Assembly: GCA_037447655.1 (NCBI GenBank) | Contig: JBBHKE010001705.1 | Span: 1 to 37,035 of the forward strand | Length of the DNA: 37,035 nucleotides | Direction: 5' to 3' | Origin: Zygnema cylindricum | Taxonomy: Eukaryota > Streptophyta > Zygnematophyceae > Zygnematales > Zygnemataceae | Shown here: positions 29,701-37,035 of the stretch, piece by piece | Layout: each line of letters begins with the position of its first letter | Numbering within the stretch: the first letter of the stretch is position 1 | The notes under the pieces: generated by a model | Seen by the model: only the letters and a program-made list of their open reading frames with translations | The model's database searches: none | Told to the model about the DNA's origin: nothing | Made by a program: the position numbers and the translations under genes

Positions 29701-32700
29701 AGGAAGGATTAAATGAAGCAGCAGAATTTGCACCTGAAATGTAGTTATTACACTGGAAACGAATAATGCCTGCTTCATTGGACGGGTGAAGAAACCCAAA
29801 TGTTGATTTGTCAAAAGACGAGACAGGAACTGGGTAAAAATGATTTTGAGATTAGGAAAGATGGAGTGTACACGTAAGGACAATAGTGTGAAGGTGTGTT
29901 TAAGAAACAATGACCGAGGCGTCAGTCTTCTGACTGGATGTGGAGTCCTTCCAAAATATTCACAGATTGAACTGTGTTAGCAGCATCAGATATTCTGACT
30001 GTATTATTCAGAGTTACCAACTTGAATTCTGATCCATCGATTTGCCACCCTAAGTTCTGTGTAGAAGTAGTTTTTTTTAGAGGTATTGTTGGTGGAATGT
30101 GGGTGACTAAAACACGGGGATGTAGAAAACATTTACTTGCTAAGTAGGAATACGATATTTGTTTTTGAAGCAGCTACACTCCCTACCGCTATTAGCGTAA
30201 AGGAGTTAGTAGTGTAACGGAATTAGAATGTATAATTCTAATTTAGCGTGGGGAGACGTGGCGAAGTGGACTCCATTCCATTAAGTTAATAGCGTTGTTG
30301 ACGTGATTTTTGGTCAAAAAAAAATGTGTTAAAATCAGTGTTATGACACCAGTAATGATGGGCAGTGTACTGTAATCAGCAGAATAAGGTCTGTATTGGA
30401 TTGAAGTTTAGGGCTAGTGGCATTTTGTTGGAACTCACTGTGAAGTCAACATGCTCTCTTGTGCGATTTGCAGAATTGAATCTAGTAAACTATTTCTAAT
30501 GATTACAGCAGTACGGGATGGCATAATTTTAGACCCATTTCATTATGGGAATAACCTACATGGAATAGAGCAGACAAAACATATTGTATTATCATTGGAT
30601 GGAGATGTCAGTTTTGAGGAAAAAGACATTAAGCTGTAGGAGTAGGTAATTAGGACAATGGAGCATGTGTCAGACAAGTGTAAGTCTGTTGATGTCACGA
30701 TTGCTCAGAATAAGCATAGTTTCACAACTCTGGGCGTTAAATTAAGCATTAAGGCTTTTAACTAGCATAAATGGTCCAGTAACTGTATTGACGAAGCTGA
30801 CAGAAACCTGAAATAGATGTCGCCGATCAACTTGGATATTTTGCTGATGTCAAAATCGTAACCTCAAAAACACTAGTATGGTGAAAAGCGGTTTTTTGTA
30901 TGGCAGCAGATATGTCCATCTGTGCTGTAGAACAAGAAGACATGTCTGACTGCTGTTTCTATTTCCTGCATATATTTACAAACTTTTACCCGTTTCAGCC
31001 GCTTTTTTCTGGGGACCTTTGTTTTCTGAGAAAGTGTGCAACCCCTTATGTCAGCTTGTGTTCATGGTTTTATGTACGAACACATTCGCCTGTACACTTT
31101 AGGTCTCAGATAGTGTCATCGTTTGTGTCTTCCTTTGTGGCTTTGTTCATTGGTATAGAATGTCTAGGCTCTTATGCCTCTCTGCAGGAAACTTCACTTT
31201 TTGTAGCTGGAAAAATGGATCAAGCACATTTTCTGTCAGCCAAAATCGTTTTACCATGTGAAAGATGATTTACAGCGAATTACGACGACAGAAAATTGAT
31301 TTCCACTTTGAGGAAGTTGCCCTATTGGATTTTTTAATGAGAAAGCGATTGATTGAGGGCAGGACAAGTTATACTAGAAGCCAAGCAGGAGCAGGAGCAG
31401 CTACTTGCATGGTGGTACAAAAGAAATGTACTACTCATTTTGAGATGAGTCACGTTACTGGAGGTTATCATCAATTCTGGATGAGGGTACTGAAGGAACA
31501 GTCCGGTGTAGTATTGCAATATTTAGATTGTCTAGATTGTGAAGTAATGTGATCCTGTGAAATGATTGACTGCTGACAGCTAACAGGTTGGGAGAGGCCC
31601 ATTGGGTGCAAACGCACGTGAATGTTTCCGCTCAAACACATTTTTTGTGCTTGCTTTCCTCTTTATCTCTAGGCTGAATTGAAGATTACCCAAGAAGAAT
31701 TAGCTCGGGCGAAAGTAGCGGTGAACAGAGTGGCAGTTGTAGTGGCAAATGAGTGGAAAGATGAAAAGGACAAGGTCATTCCAATGAAGCAGTGGCTTGA
31801 GGAGCGAAAAGCTATGCAGGTATGACTAGTCAACGTACTCTGAGTTGATGGATTTGTTTGTTTGACCATGCTGGAAAAAAGTGTGCTGAAGTGTGGATTA
31901 TTCTGTAACTTCGTTCAGCAGATGTAGTTTAATGGTGCAAACATCTGCAGGTACCACAGTGCTCAGGATTCTTGGTGCTGTGCAATGTGTGCCGGTGTAA
32001 TTGCATGTTAACATGGTCTGGTTTTGCCATTACTGCTGGCAGGGTGAAGCACAAAGTCTTCGTGAAAAGCTCGCATTGGCGGAAAGAGCAGCCAAATTTG
32101 AAGCGCAAATGAAGGTAGCCACCCCAAATCTTTCCAATATCAGGGGGGTTATGTTCTTAAGTTTGCCGTAATGAATAACTTTGGACACAACAGATAGCCA
32201 GGCGAAGCATCTCGTGTGAGATTACTGGATGTTGTCGATGAGATAATATCTTGGTGGTCATTCTAGAAAATGTTTGGGAATGGCCATGTAGATGTTAAAT
32301 GAAGAAATGTGACGGTGTGTATGAAGAGATATTCTCTATGCAAGATGATGTTATGATGTTGCTCCCAATGAACAGTTTAGAAAGTGTCTGGGTATTATTT
32401 GGTTGCATTTTTTTATCATTTTCATACTAAAGTTGGAGGAGTCTTATTGGTGCTACTTATTCACCGCTGCCAACAATTTTGTTTATGAAATCGGTTCTTT
32501 GAAGAACATGTCCGGGATTGTGCTGCATCAAATGACTGATGGTGTGATTTTGTGCTCTCTAGTCATAACAATATCACCTGATAAAGTCATGGAGGTCTTT
32601 ACATTTTACCTCCTTTTATGGGATTGTGCTGTTTCTTCCCTTTTTATTTAAAGTGTAGATGCCAAATGCTTTTTGGGACTGAAATAAGCATTGAAGTTGA

Positions 32701-34871
32701 TGGATATGTATACTACTGTTGCATTGTGAACCAAATTAATGTCGATATATCGTGATACCTATATTTATCGCTACTGAACCTTGAAAATTTGCCGATAAAT
32801 ATTGATGTCACGATAATTGGCGTTAATCAACTGACAATGAGACGGTAATCTTCACCAGACAGAAAACATATCTTGCCATATGTAACACTCGATTGGTCAC
32901 AAATTATGTGTACAAATAATGCCGTAAAAACGCTACAGAGTCGAACATTTGGTACAAATTCATTATGGTGCGGTACAGTGTAGCGTACTGTACTGAGAAA
33001 CTTTTTCCAGCCTCGACCACAGAAAAAAACGTTTGAACACTGCGGAAATCATGGTTTGTATACCGATGATGTTGCAATACGTTGTGACAATCGGCGATAT
33101 CAGTTATCGGATCAATATTGATTATCGAGATCCTGAAGAAAGATATTTATCAATTATCAGCAAAACATGCTGGCTGTACAACACTATGCAAACCGTGAAG
33201 TTGTGCCTGCTAATTTTATGCAAATATATGTTGCCCATAGTACATGGTATGATGTTTTTAAAGACTTTTCAGTATTGAACATGACTGAATTTTGTTTTGC
33301 CTCCTTTGTACAGGAGAAATATCTGTCACGGCTGAAGGTGATAGAGGAAGGTCTGAAGTTCAATGGTATGCGTGAAAATAATAGGAGGTATATATCTGGA
33401 AGTGTTCTACACCGATTGGCAACTCCTTGGACTTCGCCAAGAACTAGCACAGATTTGGAAGATGTTCCCAACCAGTCTGGTATTGATGACTTCAATGGGA
33501 ATGTTAATGGGAGAGGGGTAGAACATGGGTCATCGGACTCAGACCAGCATAGTCAAGAGTGTAGGTCGGATGATGGATTACAGAAAGGGGGTGATGAATC
33601 AGGAGCAGAAGATTTGGTTTCAGGAGTCTTGCACGATTTATTACAAAAAGAAGTGGTGTCTTTGAGGAGAACCGGGCTCGAGAAGGACCAAGGTCTGAAA
33701 GACAGGGATGACGCAATTGAGGTAAGTCCTATTTTTCTTTTGCGAATTTGAGGAATGATGAGAGAATGTTTGTCATGAGATCAGGATGTCATTATGTCCT
33801 ATTTTTCATTAATAGGTAGATAAGATGGATGTGGGGTGTGGTGAGATAATTGAAGGAAGCTATTCTGGTTTTGTTGTCTCTGTCTCGTAAGGCGGTGAAA
33901 GAGGTAATTGTAACCTTTTGCCTTGCTTTTGGCGACCGGCCGTACTGATATTTCTTGCTCCGTTTTTTTGTATTACTACAGCTAAAGCCAACAAAAAGAT
34001 TGTTTGATGAAGTGAGTTATCTTTTTTTGCTTGTTTTCTCTTCAGATGTTGTCGAAGAAGGTGGAGCTGTTGACAAGAGCGATGGAAACAGAAGCAAAGA
34101 AATCAAGGCGGGAAATTTGGTCGATGGAAAAAGAATTGGCTGCCATAAAGCTGGAGACGACAACCGTGTCAAAAAAGCGTCAGACTCCTACCAGGCTATC
34201 TTCGCAACCAGCTTCCACCAATAAGTACGTGCATTTTATTCATGTTTTGCGTAATTCTTCCATGTTTCTTTTTAAATCATGAGAAATTGTTCCGTCTCGG
34301 TGTTATGCACAGAGCAGTCAGGTTGAGAGAAGTCGTGTAAAAGTTTGGAATGTGCAAGACATCTGATGCGTTAAAACTTACCAGGATTTGCATGTTGAAT
34401 CACTATCCTTTATGAATGCATGGAGAGGTGCACAATATGCGGTTATAGACTGAAATAAGTCAACAAGGCTCATCTTCTCGTGTTAGACAAAAAGAATATG
34501 GACCTGGTTCAAATTATTATACATTGTAATGTAATTCATATTGGCAGACGTGGACATACAAGTCATGAGGAGGTTGACGAACTTTTGAATAACCTGTTGT
34601 GCCACGAGTTTCCTAACCTTTCACTAGGTAGTCAAAACCATGACTATGCAGTATCATTCTGGTTGAGCTGTAAAAAACCCTCAAAAACACTACTGAATCC
34701 TGCAAGAGCCAAAAAACTTCTAAAAAACCCAAAAACCCTCAGACATGCAACAAAAATATAAAAACCCAAATAAGATGCAATATACCCTGAAAACTTTAAA
34801 CGCAGCCCACTCATGGTTTCAAGGTCTTTGTTTTTCCGTGACCCTGCAGGAAGGCAACATCAAGGAGTTAA
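26798..34871 (+). CDS. MAP70: MAP70 family microtubule-associated protein
   Basis: MAP70 proteins are plant coiled-coil proteins that bind cortical microtubules and in flowering plants help pattern secondary walls. Exons: 26798-27044, 27384-27469, 27713-27778, 28134-28304, 28498-28668, 28816-28971, 31673-31819, 32043-32114, 33314-33721, 34046-34224, 34850-34871. All introns are GT-AG and phases agree, giving 1,725 nt (574 residues plus stop). A Ser-rich N-terminus leads to DPLKLELNRLENALKMKGHE. A heptad-rich region follows with ELKKANDEKKTA, AAAEAIMRRL, EENKTLDKLYKQKVEEVKKL, GAAANTIKDYQRQVQDLQ, VVVANEWKDEKDKVIPMKQW and LREKLALAERAAK. The C-terminal part has VLHDLLQKEVVSLRR and KKVELLTRAMETEAKK. 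The start ATG is the first of the open exon. The exon 2 acceptor at 27383 is chosen because AG 27359 gives a stop. The last exon is only seven codons and less certain. Length is within the family range. The gene looks intact. Confidence 0.95.
28972..31672 (+). other. MAP70 intron 6, unusually long
   Basis: This 2,701-bp GT-AG intron compares with 147-1,199 bp for the other nine. It includes a MITE-like remnant around 30174-30310 (ACTCCCTACCGCTATTAGCG on the left and TTAATAGCGTTGTTGACG on the right). Several 60-145-codon frames occur inside, but they have no domain or splice support. The extra length is plausibly transposon-derived. Confidence 0.7.
32115..33313 (+). other. MAP70 intron 8 with GATATATCG-type sequence
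   Basis: This 1,199-bp GT-AG intron contains TCGATATATCGTGATACC (near 32745) and further TATCGAT/GATATC-type stretches to about 33140. These resemble the subterminal repeats of the hAT family 1 elements at 657 and 4342, but no TAGTGTTGGG terminus is seen. It may be an eroded copy. Confidence 0.5.
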
Positions 34872-36499
34872 TATAGTGAAGAACGCGGTTGTTTAATACC
34901 AAGAAGAAAGGTCACTAGCTTCTTTGCTCACGAGGTGCACTTCGGGGCACTTGCTGCTGCCTTCCTACTGCCATTAAAGGCCTCTTGGTCCCCTGTCTCT
35001 CATGCCACGTCTAAATTGACATCGTCAGCTCATTCTTCTTACTCCACAATCATGGTGGTTCTATCTGAGCATTATTAGCTCAGGAAACACCCCTTTGTAT
35101 AGTCACATAATGCTTCCGATCAGACCAGTCCCTCCCCAGACTCCACCTCCTTCGATCTCCCCTTGCTCTTACCTTCCTCCGCCCACTTACTCCAACTTTT
35201 ACCGGTGGTTTTCTCCCAGTTCTCCCCCCCTATTCTCTCCCTAATGTCTCTCCGGTCGAAGCTTGAAGGGCCCTGTACACATGGTTAATTTTATTCTGGA
35301 TATGATTGGGTTAGTCCACCTGATGTGGCTTGAGTACAAAGCGCGATGTACACAAGAAGAACACATGCAGTGAGACATGACAATGGCTGGTATCTGTCCT
35401 CGCTATCACCATCATCATTGTCGTTTTAACAACTACCCAGGATGAAGTCTCTCTGCCACTCCACCCTTTTCCAAAGTGGTTCTAATGTTGGTTACAATAG
35501 GGCTTGGCGTAGAATTTTGCAACTGCAAAACATGATCAAACTGTCATTCATGGATGATGGAATAATGTGTTCCCATTGGAATAACGAGTGTACCGCGGCT
35601 GTACTGCAACTTCAAATCAATGCGTTCAGAGCTTTTTTGTCTCTTGCAGTCACCACTGAGTTTGGCAGAGTGGACCTGTTGATGTTTTACATTTAGGTGG
35701 ACTGGTGGTCGCCGTTTGGTGTGAGAATGTTTCAAGGGATTTTACATCTTTGTAATAAATATTACACATAATGGAGGACGACGTGGATGCAAATTTTTGT
35801 TTTAGCCAGGGTTTCTCAGCAGATATGTGGCGGTTACATTCTTTACAATTTTCATTGACCTTACTGTGATGTGGTGATGCTTTTGGGATACAAGTCTGTG
35901 TCTCCTAGTATCATTTTCTAATGCTTGACGGTGGTCGGCATAACAAATAAAGTCAACTTTGCTGCTGCCTAGGATATTTGTTTCATTGAATTGTGCATGA
36001 GTGACGAATCGGTGTTTTCTTACACCGTAGTAAGACATTAAGACATGTAACTCAGTTTTTCTTCTTCGATGCCTCCCTGTATTTTCACCTTGCAGAATTG
36101 TCTTTCCCTTGTTGTCACCCAGATCTCCAGTTTCTTTGCGGTGTACCAGAAAGTTGTGTTGAAACAACTGTCCAAACCTGACTTTTGTCTAACTTAGGGC
36201 TGAGGACTTGGTTTACTTTACTGCTGCTGCTTACTGGCTGTTACAGACTGGAGTGCTCCTGTAATTGTTGCTCCCTTAGGTGCCCATAAACCTTGTCCCT
36301 GTGTCAAACGGAATGTGTGTATGCATCTCCACAGTACTGTCATCACTGATAGAGTTTGTGCGTTATTAGCCTTGATGCATTGTTATACAGTAAATTATGC
36401 TTTGCAACGTGACTTGCGGTGGGCCAGATACTTAAAGATGGTGATGTACATTGATTTATGATTTGAAGTCGAAAAATGACCGCTTAGGATTAGAATAAC
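34872..36499 (+). other. MAP70 3' flank and unassigned DNA
   Basis: The 3' UTR begins after TAA 34869-34871. AATAAA-type signals occur at 35754-35759 and near 35944, either of which could serve polyadenylation if the UTR is long; nearer weak signals cannot be excluded. Frames of 60-121 codons here lack recognisable domains. A CT/C-rich stretch lies at about 35125-35240. Confidence 0.4.
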
Positions 36500-36711
36500 T
36501 ACACCGCTAATTGCCATTAATGTTAAAGTTTTTCTCGCCACTTTGAACATCTTTTCGTTGTGCACACTAGTCGGATTGTCAATCGGAGAACACCAATAGA
36601 AAGGTGAGTATCTTAGCTTCGAAAATAACAACCATCACAATCCGACAAGTGGGCACGAAGGAAAGATGTTTTAAGTGGCGAAAAAAGATTTAACATCAAT
36701 AACAATTAGAA
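36500..36711. mobile_element. Foldback MITE, TACACCG family, with about 80-bp arms
   Basis: The left arm begins TACACCGCTAATTGCC and runs through TTCTCGCCACTTTGAACATC and TTCGTTGTGCACACTAGTCG to GGATTGT. The right arm carries the reverse complement (ACAATCCGACAAGTGGGCAC, GATGTTTTAAGTGGCG, then TAACATCAATAACAATTAG) with scattered mismatches. Almost the whole element folds into one hairpin around an AC-rich loop near 36590-36640. A transcript across it could feed small-RNA production. The right terminus is eroded. Confidence 0.8.
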
Positions 36712-37035
36712 TATGGACACACCGAGGAAGAATGCCAAGTATCAAGAACCTTCTTTTTATTAAGATCTAAAATCACATACCCTATACCTGCCATTTTATC
36801 GCATCTTAGGCCCCCAGTTGCCCAAAGCCACTTTCCTACTGTCCTTATATTGTCTTTTACCTTCTATTCTGAAGGCTGATTCCAGTTACATCAGGGACTT
36901 AGGCAAAATGTAAAAATATGTAACAATCAGACCTTGGCCTTAAGGACGATCCATTCTTTTCTCTTGGTGTATAATTCTCCTAAACTTAGTGTACGCCTCA
37001 TTAATTTTTCTGTTCTTTTTTACATTAAGACTACT
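36712..37035. other. Unassigned DNA at window end
   Basis: No gene or element is recognisable. The sequence is AT-rich with short interrupted frames. Confidence 0.5.

Overview
The window is nuclear DNA from a plant (streptophyte, most likely a land plant). The diagnostic feature is a spliced gene at 26798-34871 that reads as MICROTUBULE-ASSOCIATED PROTEIN 70 (MAP70), a plant-lineage coiled-coil protein. Its 11 exons are joined by 10 GT-AG introns and give one open frame of 574 residues. I cannot name the species. Apart from MAP70, almost everything recognisable is transposon-derived.

Layout. 1-6320: a short 62-bp tandem array, two hAT-type non-autonomous elements with 8-bp target duplications (657-1465 and 1492-1844), a PIF/Harbinger-like element with TTA duplications (2142-2901), a second copy of the first hAT family (4342-4714), and unassigned AT-rich DNA. 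6324-8637: a PIF/Harbinger-like element broken by a foldback MITE and by a foreign segment carrying a small Ala/Pro/Ser-rich ORF, followed by more MITE sequence. 8873-15446: a decayed Ty1/copia LTR retrotransposon with recognisable gag, protease, integrase, reverse transcriptase and RNase H. Its RT/RNase H part is present twice around a foreign spacer that holds a tRNA-like pol III promoter relic. 15663-16209: exons of a damaged Ran-like GTPase directly beside the retrotransposon. 16228-18600: a 158-bp AT-rich palindrome, AT microsatellites and unassigned DNA. 18601-24036: stacked PIF/Harbinger-like elements, one nested three deep. 24303-26267: further MITEs. 26798-34871: MAP70. 34872-37035: 3' flank and another foldback MITE.

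Apart from MAP70, no gene in the window looks intact. The most informative structure is the nest at 20177-24036. A rearranged relative of the outer element, embedded in the hAT element at 657-1465, preserves one unoccupied target site clearly and the second approximately, so insertion order can be read from this window alone. The PIF-like ends share a subterminal motif although their outermost bases differ. I did not find a transposase gene for any DNA transposon here, so all are probably mobilised in trans. I saw no convincing candidate for an entirely new kind of biological system. The strongest novelty candidates are the MITE families, the capture-like insert, the chimeric retrotransposon and the degenerate Ran-like locus.
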